From: JANYCG01 sp031392945 | Lineage (GTDB): Bacteria; Pseudomonadota; Gammaproteobacteria; Burkholderiales; Burkholderiaceae_C | DNA length: 64,000 nucleotides | NCBI GenBank assembly: GCA_031392945.1 | Contig: JANMVT010000195.1 | Location: 1 to 64,000 of the forward strand | Reading direction: 5' to 3' | Shown: piece after piece, positions 30,088 through 39,210 of the stretch | How positions within the stretch are numbered: the first letter of the stretch is position 1 | Layout: each line of letters opens with the position of its first letter | Notes under the pieces: generated by a model | The model's database searches: none | What the model saw: the letters and a program-made list of their open reading frames with translations, nothing else | What the model was told of the DNA's origin: nothing | Position numbers and translations under genes: made by a program

Positions 30088-33059
30088 CCAATATCCCTTC
30101 CATCCCTGATGCCCCGCCTACGAACTTCCCCATCGTCGGCATCGGTGCCTCGGCTGGCGGCCTGGCGGCGTTTGAGGCTTTTTTCTCCGGCATTCCCGCC
30201 GACATCGACCCCGGCATGGCCTTTGTGCTGGTGCAGCACCTCGCGCCGGACCATGAAAGCATCCTGACCGCCCTGGTGCAGCGCTACACCCGCATGCAGG
30301 TGTTCGAGGTGCAGGACGGCATGCCGGTGCGCGTCAACTGCGCCTACATCATTCCGCCGAACCGCGACATGGCGTTCTTGAACGGCGCCTTGCACCTGTT
30401 CGAGCCCGGCGCGCCGCGCGGGCGCCGCCTGCCGGTCGATTTCCTGTTCCGCTCGCTGGCGCAGGACCAGCATGAGCGGGCCATCGGCATCGTGCTGTCG
30501 GGCACCGGCAGCGACGGCACCCTGGGCGTGCGCGCCATCAAGGGCGAAGGCGGCATGACGATGGCGCAAAACCCAGGCTCCACTGAATTTGACGGCATGC
30601 CGCGCAGCGCGCAGGCCACCGGCCTGATTGATTTTGAATTGCCCCCGGCCGAGATGGCGGCTCAGCTCATCGCCTACACAGCCCATGTGTTCGGCAAGGC
30701 GAACCGGCCCATGGCGGCGCCACAGCCCAAGACCGAAGGCGCCTTGAAACGGATTTTCATCCTGCTGCGCGCCCAGACCGGGCATGATTTCTCGCAATAC
30801 AAAGCCAACACCATCAACCGTCGCATCGAGCGGCGCATGGCGGTGCACCAGTTCGACACGATCGACGGCTACGTCAAGTACCTGCAGCAGACGCCGGTCG
30901 AGGTGGAGGCCCTGTTCCGCGACCTGCTGATAGGCGTCACCAACTTCTTCCGCGATCCCGAGGCCTTCAAAGTGCTGGAGGAACTGGTCATCCCCAAACT
31001 GTTCGAAGGCAAACCGGCCGGCGCCGTGATCCGCGCCTGGCTGCCTGGCTGCTCCACCGGCGAGGAGGCCTATTCCATCGCCATCTTGCTGCAGGAGCGG
31101 TTGGAGGCGCTCAAGGCCGGCTTCAAGGTGCAGGTGTTCGCCACCGACATCGACAGCCGGGCCGTTGCCACCGCACGCATCGGACGCTACCCGGCCGGCA
31201 TCGCACGCGACGTGGCACCCGAGCGGCTGGCGCGGTTTTTCACGGCCGAGCCCGACGGCAGCGCCTACTGCGTGCACAAGAGCATCCGCGACATGCTGAT
31301 CTTCTCGGTGCATGACGTGATCAAGGACCCGCCGTTCTCCAAGGTCGATCTGGTCAGTTGCCGCAACCTGCTGATCTACATGGACTCTGATTTGCAGAAA
31401 AAACTGATCTCGCTGTTCCACTACGCCTTGATGCCCGGCGGGCGGCTGTATCTGGGCACCTCGGAGACAGTGGGCGAGTTTGCCAACCTGTTCGCCGTGG
31501 TGGACCGCAAAGCCAAGCTGTACCAGCGCAAAGAGGATTACCAGGACGCCAAACGGGCCGCGCTGTACCGTTTCCTCTCCCACAGCGGGCCCTTGCCGGC
31601 ACGCGATTTTGCGCAGTCGCCAAGCGCCGCCAAGGCCCCTAGCGCGGTCAAGCTGTCGCTGCGCGAATTGACGGAGCAGGCGCTGCTGCAACAAGTCGCC
31701 CCGGTAGCGGCCCTGGTCAACGGCCAGGGCGACATCCTCTACCTGCACGGGCGCACCGGCATGTTTCTGGAACCCGCCCAGGGCGACGCGGGCATCAACA
31801 ACATCGTCAAGATGGCGCGTGATGGGCTCAAGCGCGAGCTCACTGCGGCCTTGAACAAGGTTGCCCGGTCCAAGGAGCAATTGCGCGTTCCAGGCCTGCG
31901 CGTCAAGACCAATGGTCACCACAGCCTGGTCAACCTCTGCGTATGCCCGGTGTCGCCCAGCCCGGCGGCTTCGCTGGAGTCGGCGCTGTACCTGGTCATT
32001 CTGGAAGAGGCGCAGCCGGCCGCCGGGCAGGCCGGCGCCCCGTCCGCCACCCAAAACGAGGCGCCCCAGGCCGCCAGCGCGCAAATTGCCGAACTCACTG
32101 AGGAGCTGCGCGCAAAGGAAGAATATCTGCACGCCGCCTATGAAGAGATGGAGACCTCGAACGAAGAGCTCAAATCCTCCAACGAAGAAATGCAGTCGGT
32201 CAACGAAGAGCTGCAATCCACCAACGAAGAGATGGAAACCTCCAAAGAGGAATTGCAGTCCATCAACGAGGAGCTGGCCACGGTCAACACCGAGCTGCAA
32301 ACCAAGGTGGCCGATCTGTCGCGTGCCAACAACGACATGAACAACCTGCTGGCCGGCACCGGCATCGGCACGGTGTTTGTAGACCTGCAGTTGCGCATCC
32401 TGCGTTTCACGCCCGCCGTGACGCAGATCATCAACCTGATTTTGAGCGACATCGGCCGCCCGGTGAGCCACATCGTCTCCAACCTGGTCGGTTACACCAG
32501 CCTGGTCGAGGACGCGCAGGGCGTGCTCAAAACCCTGATCCCCAAAGTGGCCGATGTGCAGACGGCCGAGGGCAAGTTTTTCAACCTGCGCATCCAGCCC
32601 TACCGCACGCTGGACAACGTGATCGAAGGCGCGGTGATCACCTTTGCGGAAATCACCGAGATGGTGCGCACGCGGGAGGCGCTGCGCGAGGCCAACGAGA
32701 TGCTGCGCCTGGCCGTGGTGGTGCGCGACGCGTTCGACGCCATCACCGTGCAGGACCTGGACGGCCACATCATCGCCTGGAACCCCGCCGCCCGGCGCAT
32801 GTACGGCTGGACCGAAGCCGAGGCCCTGCGCATGAATGTGCTCGACCGCATCCCCAAACCATTGCGTGAGGAAGCCCTGGCGCGCCTGCGCCAATTGGCC
32901 CTGGGGCAGCACCTGGCGCCCTACCAGACCGAGCGCCTGGCCAAAGACGGCACGGTGGTCGCGGTCTCATTGACATCCACTGCCCTGGTCAATGAATCGG
33001 GCCGGATTTATGGCGTCGCCACCACTGAACGATCAGGAGACAAACTTGCCGACACCTGA
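30084..33059 (+). CDS. CheB-CheR-PAS fusion protein (methylesterase/methyltransferase sensor)
   Basis: 991 residues. CheB methylesterase domain first (IVGIGASAGGLAAFEAFF, VQHLAPDHES, SGTGSDGTLGVRAIK supply Ser, His and Asp). CheR domain next (TNFFRDPEAFKVLEE, WLPGCSTGEEAYSIAILL, VDLVSCRNLLIYMD). Then a coiled coil with repeated SNEELKSSNEEMQSVNEEL-type heptads, followed by a PAS10-like and a PAS domain (AITVQDLDGHIIAWNPAARR). Such fusions lack a classical chemotaxis partner set and are thought to act in two-component sensing. No CheA, CheW or methyl-accepting protein is nearby. No kinase domain follows here. The following kinase gene overlaps the 3' end. Confidence 0.92.
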   Translation: MTNIPSIPDAPPTNFPIVGIGASAGGLAAFEAFFSGIPADIDPGMAFVLVQHLAPDHESILTALVQRYTRMQVFEVQDGMPVRVNCAYIIPPNRDMAFLNGALHLFEPGAPRGRRLPVDFLFRSLAQDQHERAIGIVLSGTGSDGTLGVRAIKGEGGMTMAQNPGSTEFDGMPRSAQATGLIDFELPPAEMAAQLIAYTAHVFGKANRPMAAPQPKTEGALKRIFILLRAQTGHDFSQYKANTINRRIERRMAVHQFDTIDGYVKYLQQTPVEVEALFRDLLIGVTNFFRDPEAFKVLEELVIPKLFEGKPAGAVIRAWLPGCSTGEEAYSIAILLQERLEALKAGFKVQVFATDIDSRAVATARIGRYPAGIARDVAPERLARFFTAEPDGSAYCVHKSIRDMLIFSVHDVIKDPPFSKVDLVSCRNLLIYMDSDLQKKLISLFHYALMPGGRLYLGTSETVGEFANLFAVVDRKAKLYQRKEDYQDAKRAALYRFLSHSGPLPARDFAQSPSAAKAPSAVKLSLRELTEQALLQQVAPVAALVNGQGDILYLHGRTGMFLEPAQGDAGINNIVKMARDGLKRELTAALNKVARSKEQLRVPGLRVKTNGHHSLVNLCVCPVSPSPAASLESALYLVILEEAQPAAGQAGAPSATQNEAPQAASAQIAELTEELRAKEEYLHAAYEEMETSNEELKSSNEEMQSVNEELQSTNEEMETSKEELQSINEELATVNTELQTKVADLSRANNDMNNLLAGTGIGTVFVDLQLRILRFTPAVTQIINLILSDIGRPVSHIVSNLVGYTSLVEDAQGVLKTLIPKVADVQTAEGKFFNLRIQPYRTLDNVIEGAVITFAEITEMVRTREALREANEMLRLAVVVRDAFDAITVQDLDGHIIAWNPAARRMYGWTEAEALRMNVLDRIPKPLREEALARLRQLALGQHLAPYQTERLAKDGTVVAVSLTSTALVNESGRIYGVATTERSGDKLADT

Positions 33060-35277
33060 CGACAAACAAGAATCCCTGCGCGACCGGGCCGAAGCCATCA
33101 CGCGCGGCAAAGACGCCGTGTTGTCGATGCAAGGCGAAGCCTTGACGATCGACGCCTTGCGCAAAACCCTGCATGAGCTGCAGGTGCATCAAATTGAACT
33201 GGAGATGCAGAACGACGAATTGCGCCGCACGCAAGAGGCGCTGGACGCCGAGCGCGCGCGTTATTTCGACCTGTACGACCTGGCCCCGGTGGGTTACTGC
33301 ACCTTGAACGACGCCGGGCTGATTGTGCAATCCAACCTCAAGGCCTCGCAGCTGTTGGGGCAGCCCCGCGCCGCCCTGGCCAACAAGCCCATCAGCCGCT
33401 TCATTGCCAAAACCAGCCAGGACGCCTGGTACCTGCTGCGCCGCCAACTGCTGGAGACGCAGGAGTCAAAACAGGCTGATCTGCAATTGGTCAACAGCGC
33501 CGGCGCCAGCTTCTGGGCGCGGATCGCGGCTGCGGTAGAAACCGGCGCGGACGCGGACCCAGGCGCACCCGCTGGCGCGCCTGGCACGGCGCGGCTTCGC
33601 GTCATCATCAATGACATCTCGGAGCGCAAACAGGCGGAGGAAGCCCTGTACGAATCCGAGGAGCGGTACCGCTCCCTGTTCAATTCGATGGACGAAGGTT
33701 ATTGCGTCATCGAAATGATATTTGACGAGCGCAACAAGCCAAGCGATTTCCGCTACCTTGAAGTCAACCCCAGCTTCACCAAACAGTCCGGCCTGGACAA
33801 CGTGGTTGGCCGGCGCGTCAGCGAACTCGTGCCTGCACTCGAAGAACTCTGGCTACAGGTGTACGGCAAAGTCGCGCTGGATGGCCAGCCGGCCCGTTTC
33901 ACCAACGAAGTGAAGAGCCTGGACAGCTGGTTTGACATTTTCGCGTTCCGCGTCGGCGGCCCCCAGGCGCATCGCATCGCGATCATGTTCACCAATGTGA
34001 CAGACCGCGTGCGCGCCGAAACCGACCGCCAATTCCTGGACAAAGTCCTGCTGGACAAAAACGCCGAGCTGAAAACCGCCATTGAGATGGCCCAAACGGC
34101 CAACCTGGCGAAGTCGGACTTTCTCTCCAGTATGAGCCATGAGTTGCGCACGCCGCTCACCGCCATCCTGGGTTTCGCCCAGCTGATCGAGGCCGGCGCG
34201 CCCGCGCCCACGGCCACGCAAAAACGCAGCCTGGAGCAAATTCTCAAGGCCGGCTGGTACCTGCTGGAACTGATCAACGAAATCCTCGACCTGGCCGTCA
34301 TCGAGTCAGGCAAACTGAGCCTGTCGATGCGCGGCGTGTCGGTCGCCAGCCTGCTGCTGGAGTGCGAGGCCATGGTCGAAGGCCAGGCCAGGGCGCGCGG
34401 CGTCAGCATGCATTTCGACAAAATCGACGCAGCGTATTTTGTCAACGCCGACCGCGTCCGGCTCAAGCAGGCCCTGATCAATGTCCTGTCCAACGCCATC
34501 AAATACAACAAACTCGGCGGCACGGTGCGCATCGCCTGCCACGCCATCAGCCCGCAGCGCATGCGCATCAGCGTGCAGGACAGCGGCGACGGCCTGAGCG
34601 CGGACAAGGTCAACCAGCTATTCCAGCCCTTCAACCGCCTGGGGCAAGAAACCCAGGCCGAGCCAGGCACGGGGATCGGCCTGGTGTTGACAAAGAACCT
34701 GGTCGAATTGATGGGTGGCGCGATGGGGGTAAAGAGCACGGTCGGCAAAGGCAGCGTATTCTGGATCGAGTTGAACCAATTTGATCCGGCGGAACTCCAA
34801 ACAGGCGCCAACGCCAACGCCAACGCCAACGCCAACGCCAACGCCAACGCCAATGGCGATTCGGACACGGAGGGCGACCCGGCGGCTTCGCGCCTGCACA
34901 CTTTGCTCTATGTTGAAGACAATCCGGCCAACCTGCTGCTGGTGCAAGAGCTGATCGCCCGCCGCCCAGAAATCCGCCTGCTCAGCGCGCGCGACGGCAT
35001 CACCGGCGTGGGCATGGCGCGCGCGGCCAAGCCCGATGTCATCTTGATGGACACCCACCTGCCGGGCATCAGCGGACTGGACGCCTTGCGCATCCTGCTG
35101 CACGACCCGCAGACCACCCACATTCCGGTGGTGGCGCTCAGCGCCAGCGCCATGCCGCGTGACATCGAAAGCGGCATGGCCGCCGGTTACTTCAAGTATC
35201 TGACCAAGCCGATCCGCTTCGACGAACTGATGGACACGCTGGATCTGGCCTTCCAGCACGTGCGCAAAGCGCCATGA
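33046..35277 (+). CDS. Hybrid sensor histidine kinase: PAS-PAS-HisKA-HATPase-REC
   Basis: 743 residues from a TTG at 33046, chosen because CAGGAG lies 6 bp upstream. In-frame ATGs at 32992 and 33010 lack a site and lie further inside the preceding gene. An N-terminal coiled coil (LHELQVHQIELEMQNDELRR) leads to two PAS domains. His365 in SSMSHELRTPLTAILGFAQ is the phosphoacceptor, GTGIGLVLTKNLVELMGG the ATP lid box, and Asp669 in ILMDTHLPGISG the receiver site. A (Asn-Ala)n run separates kinase and receiver. The kinase-receiver half is a close paralog of the kinase at 26570. The stop overlaps the next start (ATGA). Confidence 0.9.
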   Translation: MPTPDDKQESLRDRAEAITRGKDAVLSMQGEALTIDALRKTLHELQVHQIELEMQNDELRRTQEALDAERARYFDLYDLAPVGYCTLNDAGLIVQSNLKASQLLGQPRAALANKPISRFIAKTSQDAWYLLRRQLLETQESKQADLQLVNSAGASFWARIAAAVETGADADPGAPAGAPGTARLRVIINDISERKQAEEALYESEERYRSLFNSMDEGYCVIEMIFDERNKPSDFRYLEVNPSFTKQSGLDNVVGRRVSELVPALEELWLQVYGKVALDGQPARFTNEVKSLDSWFDIFAFRVGGPQAHRIAIMFTNVTDRVRAETDRQFLDKVLLDKNAELKTAIEMAQTANLAKSDFLSSMSHELRTPLTAILGFAQLIEAGAPAPTATQKRSLEQILKAGWYLLELINEILDLAVIESGKLSLSMRGVSVASLLLECEAMVEGQARARGVSMHFDKIDAAYFVNADRVRLKQALINVLSNAIKYNKLGGTVRIACHAISPQRMRISVQDSGDGLSADKVNQLFQPFNRLGQETQAEPGTGIGLVLTKNLVELMGGAMGVKSTVGKGSVFWIELNQFDPAELQTGANANANANANANANANGDSDTEGDPAASRLHTLLYVEDNPANLLLVQELIARRPEIRLLSARDGITGVGMARAAKPDVILMDTHLPGISGLDALRILLHDPQTTHIPVVALSASAMPRDIESGMAAGYFKYLTKPIRFDELMDTLDLAFQHVRKAP
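34806..34853 (+). repeat. GCCAAC hexanucleotide microsatellite inside the second kinase gene
   Basis: Seven GCCAAC units and one GCCAAT in frame, encoding alternating Ala-Asn in the linker between the ATPase and receiver domains. Copy number changes by slippage would lengthen or shorten the linker in 2-residue steps without shifting frame. Confidence 0.9.
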
Positions 35278-35861
35278 CGAACTTCCCCGTGGTCTGTGTG
35301 GGCGGCTCCGCTGGCGGGCTGGACGCCTACATCCGCCTGCTGAAAAACCTGCCCAACGACATGGGCGTGGCCATCGTCATCGTGAACCACATCACGATCA
35401 TGCCGACCCAGTTGCACCAGGTGTTGCCGCGCTTCACCACCATGCCGGTGGATCTGATTGTGGACGACCTGCAGATCGTGCCGGACCGCGTCTTCATCAT
35501 CCCGGCCAACCGGGATTTGCATGTGGATGCGCAGGGGCAGTTCCAGCTCAAGCCGATATCCAAACCCAGGGGCTGGCCAGATGTGATCACGGTTTTTTTG
35601 CGCTCGCTCACCGACTGCTGGAACGGCAAGCTGATCGCCGTGATCGTCTCCGGCTACGACGGCGACGGCGCGGCCGCCCTGTGCGGCATCCGCGAGGCGG
35701 GCGGCGTCACCATCGCGCAAAAACAGAGCACGGCGGGCCAGCCTGACATGCCCCAGAGCGCCATCGACAGCGGCTGCATCGACTTCGTGCTGTCGCCTGA
35801 AGACATCGCCAAAGAAATCATACGAATCGCCCGCGGCGAATCCGCCAAGCGCACAACCTGA
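35274..35861 (+). CDS. Stand-alone CheB methylesterase domain protein
   Basis: 195 residues, essentially a CheB catalytic domain with no receiver. Catalytic Ser in VCVGGSAGGLDAYIRL, His in IVIVNHITIMPTQL, Asp in VIVSGYDGDGAAALCG. CheB normally demethylates glutamyl methyl esters on chemoreceptors. No receptor or CheA is present here, so the substrate is open; the CheR module of the fusion protein two genes upstream could be its counterpart. The ATG overlaps the stop of the kinase gene. Nine bases separate its stop from the next ATG. Confidence 0.87.
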   Translation: MTNFPVVCVGGSAGGLDAYIRLLKNLPNDMGVAIVIVNHITIMPTQLHQVLPRFTTMPVDLIVDDLQIVPDRVFIIPANRDLHVDAQGQFQLKPISKPRGWPDVITVFLRSLTDCWNGKLIAVIVSGYDGDGAAALCGIREAGGVTIAQKQSTAGQPDMPQSAIDSGCIDFVLSPEDIAKEIIRIARGESAKRTT

Positions 35862-35870
35862 AAGAAATAT

Positions 35871-36686
35871 ATGCCTGACGCAAACGACATTCTGGGCGCA
35901 CGCATTCTGATCGTCGATGACCAGGAATCCAACGTGCAATTGCTCGAACAACTGCTGCAGGAGGACGGCTACACCAATGTGAGCGCCTGCATGCAGCCCA
36001 AGCTGGTACGCGAGATGCATCAAAAAAACGCCTATGACCTGATCCTGCTGGACCTGAACATGCCCGGCATGGACGGTTTTGAGGTGATGAAGGCGCTGGG
36101 CACCAACCAGGCCGACCAATACCTGCCGGTCATCGTGCTCACGGCCGACCCGGGCTTCAAGCTGCGCGCCTTGCAGGCCGGGGCCAAAGATTTCATCAGC
36201 AAGCCATTTGACCTGGTCGAGGTCAAAACCCGCATCCACAACATGCTGGAGGTGCGCTTGCTCTACAAGCAGCTGGAAGGCCATAGCCAGGATCTGGAGC
36301 GCCAGGTGCTGGCGCGCACCGCCGAGCTGGCCTTGAGCGAGGAGCGTTTTCGCCGCCTGACCGAGCTGGCATCCGACTGGTACTGGGAGCAAAACGAGAG
36401 CGGCGACTTGACCCGCGTGTCCGGCCCGGTGCAGGAGATGCTGGGCCTGCGCGTCACCGAGTTTCTGGGCGCCGAAGCCAAGGGCGGGATGAACGGCTGG
36501 GATGAAGCCCAGCGCAAGGTGCTGCGCAGCAAGATCAGCGCGCGCCAGCCGTTTCTGGACTTCGCCTTCAGCCGCACCAATGCCGACGGCACGGTGCAGA
36601 ATTTCCGCGTCAGCGGCGAGCCGATGTTTGACAGCTCATCACGTTACACCGGGTACCGGGGGATCGGGTCCGAAGTGCGGGACTAG
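35871..36686 (+). CDS. Response regulator with C-terminal PAS domain
   Basis: 271 residues. Receiver domain with acceptor Asp in DLILLDLNMPGMDGFEVMK, then a coiled coil (LEGHSQDLERQVLARTAELA) and one PAS-like domain (FRRLTELASDWYWEQNESGD ... RYTGYRGIGSEVRD). No enzymatic or DNA-binding output follows. The receiver and linker are very similar to those of the GGDEF regulator at 29128 (KDFISKPFDLVEVKTRI versus KDFISKPYDLVEVKTRI), so it is likely a duplicate that lost or never had a GGDEF domain. The stop is 20-odd bp from an AT-rich repeat. It is the last gene of the operon. Confidence 0.85.
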   Translation: MPDANDILGARILIVDDQESNVQLLEQLLQEDGYTNVSACMQPKLVREMHQKNAYDLILLDLNMPGMDGFEVMKALGTNQADQYLPVIVLTADPGFKLRALQAGAKDFISKPFDLVEVKTRIHNMLEVRLLYKQLEGHSQDLERQVLARTAELALSEERFRRLTELASDWYWEQNESGDLTRVSGPVQEMLGLRVTEFLGAEAKGGMNGWDEAQRKVLRSKISARQPFLDFAFSRTNADGTVQNFRVSGEPMFDSSSRYTGYRGIGSEVRD

Positions 36687-36707
36687 GCCGGTTTTCCAAA
36701 AAATGTG

Positions 36708-36760
36708 GCAATTCCCCTCGCGGGACATGAATAGTTAGCTACTAATATAGTAGCATCACA
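36708..36760 (-). repeat. Dispersed AT-rich repeat, copy 6 (overlaps a crp-like stop)
   Basis: On the minus strand: TGATGCTACTATATTAGTAG then CTAACTATTCATGTCCCGCG and AGGGGAATTGCC. The TGA stop of the Crp-type gene at 36756 runs directly into the TGCTAC of the repeat. It separates two convergent genes. Confidence 0.8.
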
Positions 36761-37481
36761 AACCCCGCGACGCAGCCGGCAGCAAGCGGTCATATTCCTT
36801 CTTCACCACGGCATAACACTCGCAGGTGCGCTTCTCCAGCCCGGCACGGTCCAACACCGAGATGTGGCCGCGCGCGTATTTGATCAAGCCGGCGTGTTGC
36901 AGCTTGAGCGCGCTTTCGGTGACGCCTTCGCGGCGCACGCCGAGCATGTTGGCGATCAGTTCCTGCGTCATCACCAGTTCATTGCCCTGCAGGCGGTCCA
37001 GGCTCAGCAGCAGCCAGCGGCATAGCTGCTGGTCCAGCGTGTGGTGGCGGTTGCAGACAGCCGTCTGCGACATCTGGGTGATCAGCGCCTGGGTGTAGCG
37101 CAGCAGCAGGTGCAGCACGGGGCCGGCGCGGTTGAACTCGTCCTTCATCACCTGCGCTTCCAGCCGGTAGCCCCGGCCCGCGCTTTGCACCACGGCGCGG
37201 CTGGGGGTGGATTCGCCGCCCATGAAGAGCGAGATGCCGACGATGCCCTCGTTGCCGACCACGGCGATCTCGGCCGATGCGCCGTTTTCCATCACGTACA
37301 GCAGGGAGACGATGGCGGTGGCGGGAAAATAAACGTGCTCCAGCGTCACGCCCGGCTCGTACAAGACCTGGCCCAAAGGCATGTCAACAGCTTCGAGCAG
37401 GGGCAGCCAGCGCCGCTGTTCTGACTCCGGCAACGCGGCGAGCAGTTGGTTCATGGTCGGGTCGGCGGTTGAAGCTTTCAC
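36756..37481 (-). CDS. Crp/Fnr-family regulator, GVRR type (third paralog)
   Basis: 241 residues if translation starts at the GTG at 37481, which has AGGAG 4 bp upstream; ATGs at 37523, 37502 and 37454 are alternatives. Beta-roll: VLYEPGVTLEHVYFPATAIV, VVGNEGIVGISLFMGGESTP. HTH: MTQELIANMLGVRREGVTES. It is the closest relative of the protein at 25605-26336. The gene is divergent from the cbpA chaperone gene with a strong palindrome between them, and convergent with the sensory operon. It is probably a regulator of the regulon marked by that palindrome. Confidence 0.87.
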   Translation of the reverse strand: MKASTADPTMNQLLAALPESEQRRWLPLLEAVDMPLGQVLYEPGVTLEHVYFPATAIVSLLYVMENGASAEIAVVGNEGIVGISLFMGGESTPSRAVVQSAGRGYRLEAQVMKDEFNRAGPVLHLLLRYTQALITQMSQTAVCNRHHTLDQQLCRWLLLSLDRLQGNELVMTQELIANMLGVRREGVTESALKLQHAGLIKYARGHISVLDRAGLEKRTCECYAVVKKEYDRLLPAASRGL

Positions 37482-37582
37482 AGGTCTCCTGGATGGGGCC
37501 ATTGCGGCGGGCAATTCCGGCAATTTGACCGGCAGCGCACCAGCGTCTGCTGTGATTGTAGGCAGGAATGCGCGGACCGCTC

Positions 37583-37598
37583 TGTGCGCTAACGCACA
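37583..37598. promoter_or_regulatory. 16-bp palindrome between crp-like gene and cbpA
   Basis: TGTGCGCTAACGCACA, six-base arms without mismatch, 101 bp from the GTG of the regulator and 96 bp from the ATG of cbpA. Confidence 0.68.
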
Positions 37599-37694
37599 GT
37601 CGTCTGACGCGCCTGGCGTTGAAATGCAGTCTTCGCGCTGGTCCGGGACTGACTTTCACGACAAATTTTCACGTTATTGCCGTTATGGAACGTT

Positions 37695-38696
37695 ATGGAA
37701 TATAAGGATTATTACCAGGCCATGGGGGTCGGGCGCGGCGCAAGCCAGGACGAGATCCAGCGCGCGCACCGCAAACTGGCGCGCAAGTACCACCCGGACG
37801 TCAGCAAGGAGCCCAATGCCGAGGCGCGCTTCAAGGAAGTCGGCGAAGCCTACAAGGTGCTCAAAGATCCGGAAAAACGCGCGGCGTACGACCAGTTGGG
37901 CGCCGACCTGAAAGCCGGCCAGCAATTCCAGACGCCACCGGATTGGCAGCGCGGGTTTGAGACCTCGGGCTCGGGCTTCAGCGAACAGGAGTCGCAGGAG
38001 GCCAGCGACTTTTTCCAGTCCCTGTTCGGGCATGGCGCGCGGGCGGGCAGTGGCGCCCGACCGCGGCGCGCCGGCGCGGCTGCGGCCAACGGCCACGAAG
38101 GTTTCAACTTCCCTGGCGAAGACCGCCACGCCACGATCCAGATCGACCTGGAGGACGCCTACCAGGGCGCGACCCGCAAGCTCACCCTGCGCATCCCCGA
38201 GTTCGACGTGCAGGGCCAGGTCAAGCTGCGCGAACACCTGATTGAATTTGCCGTGCCGACCGGCGTCAAGGCCGGGCAGCGCATCCGGCTTGCGGGACAA
38301 GGCGCGCCCGGCACGGGCCAGGGCGCACCGGGCGACTTGTATCTGGAAGTGGCCTTCAACCCGCACCCGCGCTACCGCGTCGAGGAGCGTGACGTTTACC
38401 TCGATCTGCCGGTGGCTCCGTGGGAGGCCGCCCTGGGCGCCGAAATTGAGGCGCCCACACCCATCGGCTTGGTAGAGCTCAAAATTCCCCCGGGCTCGGG
38501 CGCCGGACGCAAATTGCGGCTCAAGGGGCGTGGCATCCCAGGTGCCAAATCCGGCGCGCCCGCCGGCGATTTTTATTTCGTGTTGCAAATCGCGCTGCCG
38601 CCGGCCAGCAGCGAAAACCAGCAGGTGGCCTGGCGCGATCTGGCCGCGCAGCACCCGTCGTTCAAGCCACGCGCGGCACTGGGAGACACGCCATGA
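37695..38696 (+). CDS. cbpA: DnaJ-family co-chaperone CbpA
   Basis: 333 residues from the ATG at 37695 (MEYKDYYQAMGVGRGASQDE). The J domain has the HPD loop in KYHPDVSKEPN. A Gly/Phe-type linker with FFQSLFGHGARAG is followed by two C-terminal beta domains (RHATIQIDLEDAYQGATRKL; GDLYLEVAFNPHPRYRVEER; LKIPPGSGAGRKLRLKGRGI). There is no zinc finger, which separates CbpA from DnaJ. It delivers substrates to DnaK and in E. coli is a stationary-phase, nucleoid-associated chaperone. The stop overlaps the start of its modulator gene cbpM. Confidence 0.93.
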   Translation: MEYKDYYQAMGVGRGASQDEIQRAHRKLARKYHPDVSKEPNAEARFKEVGEAYKVLKDPEKRAAYDQLGADLKAGQQFQTPPDWQRGFETSGSGFSEQESQEASDFFQSLFGHGARAGSGARPRRAGAAAANGHEGFNFPGEDRHATIQIDLEDAYQGATRKLTLRIPEFDVQGQVKLREHLIEFAVPTGVKAGQRIRLAGQGAPGTGQGAPGDLYLEVAFNPHPRYRVEERDVYLDLPVAPWEAALGAEIEAPTPIGLVELKIPPGSGAGRKLRLKGRGIPGAKSGAPAGDFYFVLQIALPPASSENQQVAWRDLAAQHPSFKPRAALGDTP

Positions 38697-39034
38697 GCAA
38701 CGCGCCGGGCCGCCCCCAAACAAGCTCGCACCGCAGTGCGCAGCACGAAGGTACTCCAATGACCAACGACGGCACTCAAATGACACTGGTTGAAATCAGC
38801 CTGGCCTGGGGCCTGGCGCCCGAGCGTGTCACGGAGATGGTGATGGAGGGCGTGCTCGACCCTGCAGGCGCGGGCCGCGAGGACTGGCGCTTCAATGCCC
38901 TGCACCTGCGCCACGCGGGCATCGCGCTGCGCCTGCAACGCGATCTGGGCCTGAACTTGCCCGGCGTGGCCCTGGTGCTGCAACTGCTGGATGAATTGCA
39001 ATTTTTGCGCCAGCAGCGCCCGCCCGGCGCTTGA
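38693..39034 (+). CDS. cbpM: Chaperone modulator CbpM
   Basis: 113 residues from the ATG overlapping the cbpA stop. An internal ATG at 38759 would give a 91-residue form closer to the usual CbpM length. The MerR-like fold is visible as LVEISLAWGLAPERVTEMVM, then DWRFNALHLRHAGIALRLQR and LNLPGVALVLQLLDELQFLR. CbpM binds the J domain of CbpA and blocks its stimulation of DnaK. Gene order cbpA-cbpM is the standard one. Confidence 0.88.
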   Translation: MSNAPGRPQTSSHRSAQHEGTPMTNDGTQMTLVEISLAWGLAPERVTEMVMEGVLDPAGAGREDWRFNALHLRHAGIALRLQRDLGLNLPGVALVLQLLDELQFLRQQRPPGA

Positions 39035-39210
39035 GCGGGCTCCGGTTGCATCTTGCAACATTTTCCCAAGCAGAGCGGCACGTCGTCCGACAGACAAACC
39101 GGCGCAGCGCTTTTAGCATGGGATCAGCCATTTTGAAAATCCGTTCAAAACCCCTTTAAAACAACATCAACCACGCTGGCTTCAACCAGTCCGCGCGGGA
39201 GGAATCCACC

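Noticed and set aside
29523..32912. 1129-codon open frame on the minus strand
   Set aside because: It is the antisense shadow of the CheB-CheR fusion and GGDEF genes in high-GC DNA. The translation is His/Gln/Arg-rich with no domain.
34806..34853. Possible CRISPR-like or VNTR array
   Set aside because: The units are contiguous 6-mers with no spacers and lie inside a coding frame, so it is a microsatellite.
26570..35861. Chemotaxis operon
   Set aside because: CheB and CheR domains are present, but no CheA, CheW, CheY-motor set or methyl-accepting receptor is in the window.
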